This document shows positions 7,725 through 18,079 of a DNA stretch of 64,000 nt, one piece after another. Each line of letters starts with the position of its first letter. Positions within the stretch are counted from its first letter, which is position 1. Origin of the DNA: JBCFBK01 sp038562555. Lineage in GTDB: Bacteria; Bacteroidota; Bacteroidia; Bacteroidales; Prolixibacteraceae. Both the position numbers and the translations under genes were made by a program. The notes beneath the pieces were generated by a model that saw only the letters and a list, made by a program, of their open reading frames with translations, made no database searches and was not told where the DNA came from. The DNA lies in the NCBI GenBank assembly GCA_038562555.1, contig JBCFBK010000003.1, positions 62,001 to 126,000 on the forward strand, read 5' to 3'.

Positions 7725-10700
7725 ATGAAAGCAAAACTCAACAGACGCGATTTTCTCAGCCTGAGCCTCCCGGCCACAGGAGCAATCCTGATTGCACCAG
7801 GCCTGATGAATTTTCAGGCAATGGCCGAAATTAACCGGCAGTTCAGCCATCAGGACCGCGTCGATGAATACGATGTCGTTATCAACGGGGCCGGTTTTTC
7901 AGGCTATTTTGCAGCTATTGAAGCTTCGCAAAAGGGATTGAAGGTTCTCGTGGTGGAAAAAAGGCCCAGCCCCGGCTATGAAATAACGGCCAAACGAAAA
8001 ACCTGGCTGAGGCACGAAGGTTTCGATACCTGGGACACGGAGGTGAAAAACTTGTTTTTCCCGGAACAGGAAAAACAGGAAATTTTCAGAAAAGGAGGTG
8101 ACGGGCCAAATAACAGCCGGTTCGATGACGAATTATTGTTGTTTGCAGGTTCTGTAAAAAAAGGCTTACTCCGGAACTTACTCGTTAACAGGGTCCATGT
8201 GTTGTTGATGACCGATGTTTGCGGGCTGATTTCGGACGGCAAAAACGTGAGCGGGGTGATGCTCGCCTGTAAACACGGCCTGTTCTCGGTCAAATGCCGG
8301 AATTTTATCGACGCGTCCGATCAATTGATTTTTAGCCGAGATCTTTTGGGACAGCAGTATCGCATCACACACGCCGGTTTTGTGCTCGAACTGCTAAATG
8401 CTGAAAATCCGCAGAAAAAGACGATCGCGGTCCCTGCCGGTTTGGGGCTTCTCAACAACCGGATTATGGTCCATCCCGGGAAAAATGCTCCGCATCAGTT
8501 GTTGGTTGAATATCAGTTCCCGGTGACCACGCAAGGTATCGAAGAAATTGAACTTCAATCCCGGACGATTGCAAAAGAACTCGGCCGATCCCTCCCTGAA
8601 ATTGATGCATCTTTACGGCAGGCGAAAGTTCACTATTATGCCTATGAGAGTTCCGTCGTTTTGGAACCGGTTTCGCTGCCCCAGCCTGTCCTTGACGGCC
8701 ACACCGTTCTCACTCATGGCTACAACGAACTGAGTTGCAGCAATGTCGCCGCCATACGTCAGGCTGCTGTTGCGCGTATTGCCGGATTACGGAAATCGCA
8801 GCGTGGCGCCGCATACAAAACCCTTCACCTGGTTGGAACGTCGATCCGCTTTAAGAAAGTTGTCCAAAACGAACCGACTGAGCCCGGACTCGCCATTTCC
8901 CTTCGGAAATGTGAGTTGCCGCTGACAGAACTCATCAGAAACGAAAAACACGGCCAGGTACTGGTGGCCGGCGGCGGAACCTCGGGTGCCGCCGCGGCCA
9001 TGGGGGCGTCTGAAAAAGGAAGCCAGGTGACGGTGGTCGACTATTTCAACGATCCCGGCGGAACCAAAACCATGGGAGGGGTGATGGGATACTACCATGG
9101 ACTCACAGACAACCTCTTCATCAAATTCATTGAGACGGATTCGGAGCGGTTCTCCAAAGAAATTAACTTTAATAAAAAACCTTGTCGTCAAATTTATTTA
9201 CTGGATCGCTTCTCCGAAATGGGTGCGAAGTTTTTACCCGGTGCCATCATCTGCGGTGCCATAAAGGAAGACCGGAAAGTTGCCGGTATTTTGGTTTCAA
9301 GGAACGGCAAATTGGAAGCAATGACTGCCGACGTGGTTATTGATGCCACGGGCGACGGAGATGTAGCCAGCTTTGCCGGCGCTGAGTTTGATCACGGTAA
9401 CCAGCGAAACCGGGTCACCCAAAACTACAGCCAGTGGAACCTGCAGGGAGGCGGAACACCGCCGTACAGCACGAATTCCGACTACGATATTATTGATAAC
9501 ACCAAAATCTCCGAGCTTCAGCGCGGACTGTTCCTCTCCCATTATGAAGCCCATTTTTACGACTTTCATCCATACCTGACCGTGCGCGAATCACGCAGGA
9601 TTAAAGGATTGTACGAACTAACGCTGATCGATGCCGCCGAAGGAACCCATTTCAATGATCTGATCGGACTGGCAAGCAGCGACTATGATCCTCATTTCGT
9701 GGGTTATTCTGAATTTACACGCTGCGGTTTTCTGCTGCCTCACTCCAATATTGTGACCGTTGAAATTCCGTTCCGTTCAATCATCCCCAAAGACCTGAGC
9801 GGTATCCTGATCTCGGGGAAGGCATTTAGTCAGACACAGAACGCGTCACAGTTCACCCGTATGTCGGCCGACCTCACAGCCTTGGGATACCTGACTGGTC
9901 AGATCGCTGCCGAAGCCGCAAACAGGGGGCTGGACTTAAAAACAATGAACATTTCTTCGCTGCAGGAGGAGTGGTATGCGCAAGGCTATTTGCCGAAATC
10001 GTACGCCGCAAAGAAAGCCGGTCCTGTTTTCCTCGAATCCGGTGAAATAGAAAGCAGGATTGAAAACCTCGCTCAAGGAAAGAAAGAGTTTTTATATGCG
10101 TGTTGTAAGTTGCCCAAAGAAGCTGCCCTGCCTCCACTCAGCGAACGTTTTCAACATCTTTCTGACCCGGAAGGGAAATTACTTACAGCAAAAGCGCTGG
10201 CCTGGTTTGGCGATGCATCGGGAGAAGAACTGATTCAAAATGAACTGACGCAGCTTTGTGAAGCGGAACAAGCCGACGGCTATCCCGGCGGATATATCGA
10301 TACCTACGATGACATTCGCGGACGCGAGCAAAACGTTTTGGAAGGGCTGTTTTGGCGAATCAATCAGAATATTGCCCTTCTGTCTATGGCAAACAGCAAG
10401 AGCAGCACCCCGCTTATTAAAAGGATCCTCGAAAACACCACATCGGGCGGGGGCATGGTTCCCCGCGAAAACAGCTATTTCAATGAGCGGATCGATCTCC
10501 GGATCATTCCGTTCTACAACAGGATACTGAATTTATGCTTTTATGCGGAACGTGTGCCGGCAACCGACTTGAACGCCGGCTTTGAAACGCTGCTGAAAGA
10601 TGAAAACATCGGTTCCTTTGCCACAGAAGAGTATCATGATACCCGTTGGAGAGTTTACGGCGGCTTGTTGGAACTCAATATTGCCGCAGCCCTGGCAAGA

Positions 10701-10901
10701 TGTGGTTCTGCAAAAGGTTATCATTTACTGGTCACCTATCTGAATGATATTCATTCCAACTTCCGCGAATTTGCACGAAGCGAGCTTAGCAGCCTGCTCG
10801 ACAATGATTTTCAGTTTGACCAAAATTTGTGGACCAGGTACATCAACACACGCTCTTTCCCGCAAGCTTGCCGCAAGCTGGTGAAAGAAGTGGAATTGTA
10901 A
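7725..10901 (+). CDS. Tat-exported protein with two FAD-dependent oxidoreductase domains
   Basis: A 1058-residue protein with a twin-arginine signal (NRRDFLSLSLPATGA). It has two separate Rossmann FAD folds. The first is at about residue 50 (VVINGAGFSGYFAAIEA, then VLVVEKRPSPG). The second is at about 411 (VLVAGGGTSGAAAAMGASEK, then VTVVDYFNDPGGTKTMGG). The second half resembles the FAD_oxidored family (PF12831) in VIDATGDGDVASFAGAEFDHG and the later RTRMSADLTALG-type stretch. The last 300 residues look helical and are not recognised. Members of this family are common in Bacteroidota PULs, but their substrates are mostly unknown. It is the only enzyme in PUL A, so oxidation of the imported or surface-bound sugar is an inference. 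The double-domain length is about twice that of the usual family member. Confidence 0.82.
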   Translation: MKAKLNRRDFLSLSLPATGAILIAPGLMNFQAMAEINRQFSHQDRVDEYDVVINGAGFSGYFAAIEASQKGLKVLVVEKRPSPGYEITAKRKTWLRHEGFDTWDTEVKNLFFPEQEKQEIFRKGGDGPNNSRFDDELLLFAGSVKKGLLRNLLVNRVHVLLMTDVCGLISDGKNVSGVMLACKHGLFSVKCRNFIDASDQLIFSRDLLGQQYRITHAGFVLELLNAENPQKKTIAVPAGLGLLNNRIMVHPGKNAPHQLLVEYQFPVTTQGIEEIELQSRTIAKELGRSLPEIDASLRQAKVHYYAYESSVVLEPVSLPQPVLDGHTVLTHGYNELSCSNVAAIRQAAVARIAGLRKSQRGAAYKTLHLVGTSIRFKKVVQNEPTEPGLAISLRKCELPLTELIRNEKHGQVLVAGGGTSGAAAAMGASEKGSQVTVVDYFNDPGGTKTMGGVMGYYHGLTDNLFIKFIETDSERFSKEINFNKKPCRQIYLLDRFSEMGAKFLPGAIICGAIKEDRKVAGILVSRNGKLEAMTADVVIDATGDGDVASFAGAEFDHGNQRNRVTQNYSQWNLQGGGTPPYSTNSDYDIIDNTKISELQRGLFLSHYEAHFYDFHPYLTVRESRRIKGLYELTLIDAAEGTHFNDLIGLASSDYDPHFVGYSEFTRCGFLLPHSNIVTVEIPFRSIIPKDLSGILISGKAFSQTQNASQFTRMSADLTALGYLTGQIAAEAANRGLDLKTMNISSLQEEWYAQGYLPKSYAAKKAGPVFLESGEIESRIENLAQGKKEFLYACCKLPKEAALPPLSERFQHLSDPEGKLLTAKALAWFGDASGEELIQNELTQLCEAEQADGYPGGYIDTYDDIRGREQNVLEGLFWRINQNIALLSMANSKSSTPLIKRILENTTSGGGMVPRENSYFNERIDLRIIPFYNRILNLCFYAERVPATDLNAGFETLLKDENIGSFATEEYHDTRWRVYGGLLELNIAAALARCGSAKGYHLLVTYLNDIHSNFREFARSELSSLLDNDFQFDQNLWTRYINTRSFPQACRKLVKEVEL

Positions 10902-10910
10902 AACGGAAGC

Positions 10911-10943
10911 TGTATGGAAACGACACCTGGCCGTTTCCATACA
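10911..10943 (+). terminator. Hairpin ending PUL A
   Basis: Perfect 12-base stem TGTATGGAAACG/CGTTTCCATACA with a 9-base loop, starting 9 bases after the stop of the FAD gene. No U-run follows, so termination may be weak. The stem is symmetric and could also act on minus-strand readthrough from the convergent HTCS gene. The rest of the 10902-11092 gap shows nothing else. Confidence 0.6.
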
Positions 10944-11092
10944 ATAGCCCTCGGCCTCAAAGATTTGCCGATGATTAAGTGAGCGGAGGCATTTCATTTC
11001 TCTAACCGGGAACGGGTATTGTTCAATCCTGATTTATCCTCCAATGTTGCATCATCGTAAAAGAAGAAATTTACCCCCCAGGACAGGTGGTT

Positions 11093-14000
11093 TTACATCT
11101 TGATGTACTCTTTGGGCGTAACCCCATAATGCTTTTTAAACGATTTCGAGAAATAGGAATAGGAGCTAAAGCCTGTGCTATCCGATATTTCAGTCAGCGA
11201 TAATGAGCCTTCATGAAGCATTTCAGCAGCTTTTCTTAGCCGGTAACTACGGAGGAAATCGATAGGCGACATATCCATCAGACCCCTTATTTTCCTGTAA
11301 AAAGCGGTACGGCTGAACCCCAGATCTCTTCCGATGTAATCTACATTTAAATCGGGATTGGATAATTCTCTTTCCAATATCAGGGTCAACTTGTTCATTA
11401 ATTTCTGGTCGTGCGGATTTAGCGCTACCGGGATTGAAGTTTCGTGCTCTTTTTGCGTTTGGGGAGTAACGTAAAATTGACGAAGCCGGTCCCGTAACAT
11501 GAACAGGTTCTTGATGGTCAGCAGCAGGTAATCAACGTTGAAGGGTTTGCAAATGTATACATCCGCACCCTGTTCAAGACCTTCAAGCTGATCGAAGACA
11601 GTACTTTTAGCGGTAAGCAGTATGACCGGAATATGAGAAAGTCCCGGATGATTTTTGACTTGTGCGCATAATTGATACCCTGATATTCCGGGCATTAACA
11701 CATCGCTAAGGATCAAATCGGGTTGTCCATTCTGTGCTATTTCCCATGCCTTATCGCCATCCGGCGCTTCCAGTAGTTCATATTGACTGTTTAACAGGTT
11801 CCTGATAAAATCCATAAGCTCCACATTGTCTTCGGCAATCAGGATGGTGTAGGGCTTTTTAGTTTCCACCTCATTTTGTTTGAGCGGATATTCCTGTTTA
11901 TTTTCCGGCAGGAGCATATTTTGGTTGACTTTTTTCTCATTGTCAGAATAAACATTCCCGATAGGAAGGACAAACGAAAAGCTCATGCCGCCGTTGGGTT
12001 GATTAATCGCCTGGATGGTTCCGTGATGGGTTTCTACCAGGCGTTTGGTATAATGCAGACCAATGCCGTTGCCCCCGTAATCAGGTCTGAACCCGGAAGG
12101 GCCATTGATCCTGCGGTAGCGGACAAACAGTTCTCCCATTTTATCTTCAGGAATGCCGGGTCCTGAATCAGAGACTACAATTTCGACATAAGGAAAGTCT
12201 TGTAACCCGGCTGATTCTCCATATTTCTTCGTTGCTTCAATGCAGGTCAGTTCGTTGGTAACAAGTTTGATATGCCCTCTCTCAGGCGTGTGTTTCAATG
12301 CATTGGACAGTAAATTGTGCAGGATTTTTTCCAGTTTATCCGTATCTAACCACATGATGAGCCTGGGCATGTGGGGTATAAATACCAGATCCACCTGTTT
12401 TTTTTCAGCAGGATATACAAAGACCTCCAGAATATTCCGGATAAATAGGATCATATCTTCCTCCTGAACCTCTAATGATAATATTCCGTTTTCCATTTTT
12501 TTGAAATCAAGCAACTGATCAATCAGGCGCAACATACTTCGTACATTTCGTGAAATGGTATTTAAAAGCCGGGTACTTGTATCATTTGAGGCCTCAAGAC
12601 CAGTCAGTTGTTCAAGAGGCGCAGAAATCAATGTCAGCGGGGTCCGCAGTTCATGCGATATATTGGTAAAGAAGTTCATCTTCATTTCGGATATTTCGTG
12701 CTCACGTTCCCGCTCACTGTGTTCTATTTCGAGCAGACGCCGGTTCATCTTCATCTTGAAGCTCAGCCGGAACAGGAGAAAAGTACCTGAGATAAAGGCC
12801 AGCACATACAGTACCCATGCCTGCCATGAGAACCAGGGTGCCGGTTTAATCGTGATTTGTATGCTGGCCGGTCGAAGGCTTTCCACGCCTTCACTGTTAA
12901 TGGCCTTAACATAAAAAGTGTATTTACCCGCCGGAAGATTCGAATAGGCAGCTCGCCTGAAATTGCCCATATAATTCCAATTTTCGTCAAAACCTTCGAG
13001 TTTGTACGCATAGGTTAATTTGTCCGGTGTTATAAAGTCAATCCCGGTATAGTCCAGAGAGAAGTTGGATTGTTTGTGGTTGAGGGTAATGTTGCTGACG
13101 TACGTAATACTCATGGGAAGCACCAAATCGTCTGCTTCCGGCTGAACGCTCCGGTTCAGGATCTTCAGATCTTCGAGATGCACAACCGGTCGGTTTTTGT
13201 CCGGCAAAACAATCATCGGGTTAAAAAACGTAAGCCCATGGTTACCGGAAAAAAATATACGCCCGTCTGAATGCTTCAACCCCCCTTTTTCATGATACTG
13301 ATTTCCTAAAGTACCATCACTTGCCGAATAATTGGTAAAGGTGGTATCGGCCAAGTTCAGATTCGAGATACCATTAGAAGTACTCATCCATATATTCCCC
13401 TGTCGGTCCTCCTGGAAGCAAAGGACATTATTATTTGGCAATCCTTCTTTTTTCGTAAAGGTAAGATACTCACCATTCGACCAGCAAAGCATTCCGTGAC
13501 CATAACTTCCCATCCAAACCCGATGCTGCGAATCTTCAAAGAGAGTAACGCAACCCTGTGCAATAGTCATTTCCTTTTCAGGCATTTCAATTTTCCGTGG
13601 TATGCTGTCTCCTTCAGCTAATCGAAAAATACCTTCTCCGTATGACGAAAATAGAATATCACCTGAATTCAGGATACACATATCAGGAACATTCGACAAA
13701 TAGATGGCCTGAATTTTATCGGAGATTGTTTTTTTAGTTTCCAGTTTGAATAATCCGTTCCAGGAACTGATCCACAAATTTCCGTGTCGATCTTCTTTCA
13801 TCATTCTTACCTGTTCTATATTTTCACGGGCAAGGATATCAATATGCCCATCGGGCGAAACAGCGCCTGAAATGAGTTGTTCTGCCAGGCCGATCCATAT
13901 CCTGTTTTTGGAATCAACAAAGAGCGATTCGATAGGGCCACTGTTTCCATCAAATAAATCTGAATTCTGAATGTTATATGTCAGTATTTTACCCGACGGA

Positions 14001-15115
14001 CCATAGTTGAAAAGTCCATGATAACGGGTTCCAACCCATAGGTTACCATATCGGTCTTCTATAATTCGGGTAACAAATTTGTCTTTGACCATATTGCTCA
14101 GCTGCTGCTCTGTATTGAAATACTCAAGAGACTTGTTCCATACGGTAAAGCTTTTATCATAAGAGCCAATCCAGACATTATCCTGTCTGTCGATATAACA
14201 GGCCAGCAGTTCTTTCGAATTCAGATTATTAAGCCGCCATGGTTCATTTTGTTGCAAGGTTTGCGACAGGATATCATAGTTGAAAAGCCCCCGGGACTCT
14301 GTGCCGATTAGAATTTTCAAATGGCTAATCTCTTTAATGAAGCTAATTCTGGATTTGCTCAGATCAGGATGCTCAAGACACGATGCCGGAAGATTTTTAA
14401 AGGTACGTGATACCGGATCGAAGCATATCAGACCTGCATTGGTGCCCAACCACCATATCCCGCCAGGATCTTTGTAAACACAAGATGTTACCTGCCGCTC
14501 ACCGGGTAATGGATAATATTCCCAGGATGAATTGTTTTTGCATTCGGCAAGTCCAAGATTGGTTCCCATCCACAACCGCCGGGAATCATCCTCCCAGAAT
14601 GAACGAACCACACAGCGGTCCGTGAAAGGAAAAATAACTTTTTGGTTTAGCGTGTCGACGAGCCCGGGACCGGCATGTGTCGCTGCCCAGATATTTCCTG
14701 AATGATCTTCAAAAAAAGAATAAACATTCGCTCCATATTTAGGATTATTATCGTAGCGGATAAACCTGTTGCTTTTAAAGTCATAACGGTTAGTGCCGGT
14801 TAGCGTGCCTACCCAAAGGCGATGTGAAGAATCAAGATGTAATGCAAAAACCAGATCGTTATCCAATGATGTAGAATCGGAAGCGTCGTGAAAGTATTGA
14901 AAAAATTCGTATCCGTTGTAGCGGTTCAAGCCATGTAACGTTGCAATCCACATATATCCAAGCGAGTCCTGACAAAATGATTGAATATTAAGATAGGACA
15001 CCTGTGTGGATACTTTTTGCCCCCTGTTAGGTTCTGGTACGGCGATTTTCCCGGAGTCTTCACAGGAACACAGGCAACCGGCAATAATCAATGCAATGAT
15101 CAGGATTTTGTACAT
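11093..15115 (-). CDS. Hybrid two-component system regulator (HTCS) 1
   Basis: A 1340-residue single-chain sensor-regulator. The N-terminal signal or anchor (IIALIIAGCLCSC) is followed by about 14 propeller-blade repeats of the Reg_prop type (GYMWIATLHGLNRYNG, HRLWVGTLTGTNRYD and many more). Then come a Y_Y_Y domain at about 690-755, a membrane helix near 770-790, HisKA with the phospho-acceptor His at about 820 (NISHELRTPLTLI), HATPase_c (DSGPGIPEDKMGE, GGNGIGLHYTKRLV), a receiver domain with the phospho-Asp near 1137 (LILSDVLMPGISG) and a C-terminal AraC helix-turn-helix (KKHYGVTPKEYIKM). HTCS proteins bind a released oligosaccharide in the periplasm and switch on the neighbouring PUL. This gene diverges from the rhamnosidase gene, so PUL B is its likely target. 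Confidence 0.95.
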   Translation of the reverse strand: MYKILIIALIIAGCLCSCEDSGKIAVPEPNRGQKVSTQVSYLNIQSFCQDSLGYMWIATLHGLNRYNGYEFFQYFHDASDSTSLDNDLVFALHLDSSHRLWVGTLTGTNRYDFKSNRFIRYDNNPKYGANVYSFFEDHSGNIWAATHAGPGLVDTLNQKVIFPFTDRCVVRSFWEDDSRRLWMGTNLGLAECKNNSSWEYYPLPGERQVTSCVYKDPGGIWWLGTNAGLICFDPVSRTFKNLPASCLEHPDLSKSRISFIKEISHLKILIGTESRGLFNYDILSQTLQQNEPWRLNNLNSKELLACYIDRQDNVWIGSYDKSFTVWNKSLEYFNTEQQLSNMVKDKFVTRIIEDRYGNLWVGTRYHGLFNYGPSGKILTYNIQNSDLFDGNSGPIESLFVDSKNRIWIGLAEQLISGAVSPDGHIDILARENIEQVRMMKEDRHGNLWISSWNGLFKLETKKTISDKIQAIYLSNVPDMCILNSGDILFSSYGEGIFRLAEGDSIPRKIEMPEKEMTIAQGCVTLFEDSQHRVWMGSYGHGMLCWSNGEYLTFTKKEGLPNNNVLCFQEDRQGNIWMSTSNGISNLNLADTTFTNYSASDGTLGNQYHEKGGLKHSDGRIFFSGNHGLTFFNPMIVLPDKNRPVVHLEDLKILNRSVQPEADDLVLPMSITYVSNITLNHKQSNFSLDYTGIDFITPDKLTYAYKLEGFDENWNYMGNFRRAAYSNLPAGKYTFYVKAINSEGVESLRPASIQITIKPAPWFSWQAWVLYVLAFISGTFLLFRLSFKMKMNRRLLEIEHSEREREHEISEMKMNFFTNISHELRTPLTLISAPLEQLTGLEASNDTSTRLLNTISRNVRSMLRLIDQLLDFKKMENGILSLEVQEEDMILFIRNILEVFVYPAEKKQVDLVFIPHMPRLIMWLDTDKLEKILHNLLSNALKHTPERGHIKLVTNELTCIEATKKYGESAGLQDFPYVEIVVSDSGPGIPEDKMGELFVRYRRINGPSGFRPDYGGNGIGLHYTKRLVETHHGTIQAINQPNGGMSFSFVLPIGNVYSDNEKKVNQNMLLPENKQEYPLKQNEVETKKPYTILIAEDNVELMDFIRNLLNSQYELLEAPDGDKAWEIAQNGQPDLILSDVLMPGISGYQLCAQVKNHPGLSHIPVILLTAKSTVFDQLEGLEQGADVYICKPFNVDYLLLTIKNLFMLRDRLRQFYVTPQTQKEHETSIPVALNPHDQKLMNKLTLILERELSNPDLNVDYIGRDLGFSRTAFYRKIRGLMDMSPIDFLRSYRLRKAAEMLHEGSLSLTEISDSTGFSSYSYFSKSFKKHYGVTPKEYIKM

Positions 15116-15360
15116 GTTGTTCTGGAAACACCTCTAAGATATAAAATGCATCATCAAGGGACAAGCAGGAATATAACTTTGGACGATTTTTACAATTATT
15201 GAAAAAAAACTACCAAAACGTCTTCGGTCACATCGGATGAAAAATACAAAAACATGAAACAAAACAGACGTCCAATCCGGATTAATTGCCACTACTTTGT
15301 ACAGGTAAAAACAACCGTACGGATTGAAAGAACAAAAAAGACAAATCTAACCATTTGAAC
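15116..15360. promoter_or_regulatory. Divergent control region between HTCS1 and the rhamnosidase operon
   Basis: A 245-base AT-rich gap with no ORF. It should hold the HTCS binding site and the operon promoter. A TACTTTG (15293-15299) about 60 bases before the rhamnosidase ATG is one base short of TAnnTTTG. No confident -33 or HTCS repeat could be picked out by eye. Confidence 0.4.
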
Positions 15361-18057
15361 ATGCTGAGTGCGAAAAAAATCATCTGTTGTGCCTTGTGTA
15401 GTATATTGAGCATGAGTTTATCCTATGCCGGAGATAATATGCTGAAAATAGTTGGTTTAACCTGCGAATATGCGATCAATCCCATTGGGCTGGATCTGAA
15501 ATCGCCAAGGTTAAGCTGGCAGATTGAATCGGAACAAAGAGGTATTTTGCAAACAGCATATCAAATTCTTGTCTCCGGTTCGCCTGAAGAACTTTCACAA
15601 AACAAAGGGGATATCTGGGATAGCAGCAGAATAAACACGAATGCTTCTACCGGAATCAGCTACAATGGGCCGGAGTTGTCTTCCGGGACGCGGTATTACT
15701 GGAAAGTCAGGGTTTGGACAAACGATAATCGTGAGAGTGAATGGTCAGAACCCTCTTTTTTCGAAATGGGATTATTAAAACCGGAAGACTGGAAGAGCGA
15801 TTGGATTGCCTACGTGCCCGGTATTCCGGGAAAGGTCTTATATTTCAAAACCACTTTCAATAAAGACAAGCCGGTAAAGCGAGCCAGAGCGTATCTGTCA
15901 GGATTGGGTTTTTACGAGATGCACATCAATAAGAAAAAAGTGGGAGATCATGTTTTGGAGCCTGCACAAAGCACGTACTCCAGGCGGATTTATTATTCGA
16001 CCTATGATGTAACGGAATATTTATCGGAAGACAACAATGTTATCCTGGTCTCGGTGGCGCCAGGCTGGTATGGTACCCCTTCATTACGGATACAATTGGA
16101 AATTACCTATTCGGACGGTAGCCGGACATGGATCACATCCAATGATATGAGACATGTGACCACGGGGCCTGTCGTCTATTCAACCATTTTCGACGGGGAA
16201 GGGTATGATGCACGACTGGCCCGGGCTGATTTGTACAAGCCCGGAGTACCGGTCGGTTTAATGAATAAGGATTGGGCATGGGCGCATAACACCGATGATC
16301 CCGGAAACAACATGGTTTCCCAGAAACTGGAACCAATCAAAGTCGTGGATACCATTGTCCCCACCATTATCAACGAGCCGGTGCCGGGTATTTATGTTAT
16401 TGATGCAGGGCGGAATCTTGCGGGATGGGCTGCGCTGACAGTAAAAGGAAAGGAGGGAACAAAAATCTCATTAAAATTTGCGGAGTCTCTTTATGAAAAT
16501 GGCCTTGTTAACCAGGAAAATTTACGAAACGCGAAAGCTGAGGATACTTACATACTAAATGGTAAAGGCGTGGAAAGCTGGCATCCGTCGTTTACTTATC
16601 ACGGCTTCAGGTATATTCAGGTGGAAGGTTTCCCGTATCGTCCTCAACCGGGAGATATCCGTGTGCATGTTGTCCGTTCGGCGGTAGCCCGGACAGGCAA
16701 ATTTGCCTGCAGTAACAAGCTTCTGAACGACATCCACCAAATGATTGTCAATACCGAGGCAAGTAACCTTCACAGTGTGCCGACCGATTGCCCCCAGCGT
16801 GACGAAAGGATGGGATGGTTGAATGACCTGACGGTAAGAATAGAACAGGCCATATACAATTTTAACATGTCGCGGTTTTATCCCAAGTTTATCGACGATG
16901 TGGAGGATACGCAAAACAGTGACGGTTCGATCACCTGCGTTGCTCCTTTCCGGTTCGGAATGCGTCCTGCGGATCCCGTATCGGCCAGTTATTTGCTGCT
17001 TGCCTGGAAATGTTACGAATTTTATGGAGATGAACGGGTCGTCAGGGAGCATTATGCAGGGATGAAAGCGTGGGTTGATTTTCTTTATTCCAGGACCGAA
17101 AACGGGATTGTCAATTATAGTTATTATGGCGACTGGTGTCCTCCAAAAGAGTTCGGGGATGCATCCAATTCTGCGGTTTCAAAGAACACGCCGGGAAAAA
17201 TGATTTCAACAGGTTATTTGTATTATTGTGCAAAAATCATTTCCGACATGGCCCGTATAACCGGGAATAAAGCAGACCAGGATTATTATAAACAACTTGC
17301 AGCCCGCACGGCAAAGGCTTTTAACGATACCTACTGGAATGAACAGTTGGGAGGTTATGCTTCGAATAACCAGGCGTCCAATTCCTTCGCATTGTACATG
17401 GGTTTAGTGGATCAAAAAAACGTACCTGGTGTCGTTTCGAATCTGGCCGAAGATGTAAAAAGACATGGATATCATTTGACCACCGGCAATCTTTGCACCA
17501 AATACCTCATGGAAATGCTGACCGAACATGGATATGCGGAGGTCGCATATAAAATAGCAGCGCAAACAACTTATCCCGGATGGGGTTACATGCTGGCAAA
17601 TGGTGCTACAACCTTATGGGAGCGTTGGGAATATGCTACCGGCGATGCGATGAATTCGCACAATCACCCGATGATGGGTTCGGTCGATTCGTGGTTTTAT
17701 AAATATGTATTAGGTATAAAACCTGATATCAATTATCCGGCATTCCAAAAATTTACGATTCGGCCGGTCATCTTTAATGAACTGGATTTTGCAGAAGGTG
17801 AGCTTATCACAGTAAAGGGCGTGATCAAAAGTGCATGGAGAAAGAGTAATGGCATTTTATCGCTGAACGTGACTATTCCTGCCAATACGACGGCAAGAAT
17901 TTGTATCCCGGCAACGAATGCCGGAGCGATCACGGAAGGCGGTGAAAAGCTCACTAAAATAAAAGAACTCGTCATTCTTCCCGGCGAAGAAGATGGCTAT
18001 GTTGTGTTGCAGGCAGGTTCGGGAGATTACCGTTTTAAAACTAAAATTCTGAAATAA
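15361..18057 (+). CDS. GH78 alpha-L-rhamnosidase
   Basis: An 898-residue secreted enzyme from ATG 15361; a TTG two codons earlier is in frame but unneeded. Signal peptide: KKIICCALCSILSMSLSYAG. The N-terminal beta domains start with the family-typical LTCEYAINPIGLDLKSPRLS. The (alpha/alpha)6 catalytic domain contains DCPQRDERMGWLND, in which Glu482 aligns with the known general acid of GH78. ATTLWERWEYATGD carries Glu754 at the general-base position. A C-terminal beta domain follows. It releases terminal alpha-L-rhamnose from glycans or glycosides. It is the first gene of the operon divergent from HTCS1 and is followed 23 bases later by a GH99-like gene. The downstream isomerase and FucP-like permease fit use of the liberated rhamnose. 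Confidence 0.93.
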   Translation: MLSAKKIICCALCSILSMSLSYAGDNMLKIVGLTCEYAINPIGLDLKSPRLSWQIESEQRGILQTAYQILVSGSPEELSQNKGDIWDSSRINTNASTGISYNGPELSSGTRYYWKVRVWTNDNRESEWSEPSFFEMGLLKPEDWKSDWIAYVPGIPGKVLYFKTTFNKDKPVKRARAYLSGLGFYEMHINKKKVGDHVLEPAQSTYSRRIYYSTYDVTEYLSEDNNVILVSVAPGWYGTPSLRIQLEITYSDGSRTWITSNDMRHVTTGPVVYSTIFDGEGYDARLARADLYKPGVPVGLMNKDWAWAHNTDDPGNNMVSQKLEPIKVVDTIVPTIINEPVPGIYVIDAGRNLAGWAALTVKGKEGTKISLKFAESLYENGLVNQENLRNAKAEDTYILNGKGVESWHPSFTYHGFRYIQVEGFPYRPQPGDIRVHVVRSAVARTGKFACSNKLLNDIHQMIVNTEASNLHSVPTDCPQRDERMGWLNDLTVRIEQAIYNFNMSRFYPKFIDDVEDTQNSDGSITCVAPFRFGMRPADPVSASYLLLAWKCYEFYGDERVVREHYAGMKAWVDFLYSRTENGIVNYSYYGDWCPPKEFGDASNSAVSKNTPGKMISTGYLYYCAKIISDMARITGNKADQDYYKQLAARTAKAFNDTYWNEQLGGYASNNQASNSFALYMGLVDQKNVPGVVSNLAEDVKRHGYHLTTGNLCTKYLMEMLTEHGYAEVAYKIAAQTTYPGWGYMLANGATTLWERWEYATGDAMNSHNHPMMGSVDSWFYKYVLGIKPDINYPAFQKFTIRPVIFNELDFAEGELITVKGVIKSAWRKSNGILSLNVTIPANTTARICIPATNAGAITEGGEKLTKIKELVILPGEEDGYVVLQAGSGDYRFKTKILK

Positions 18058-18079
18058 AAATCTGATTTAGCTATCTGTT

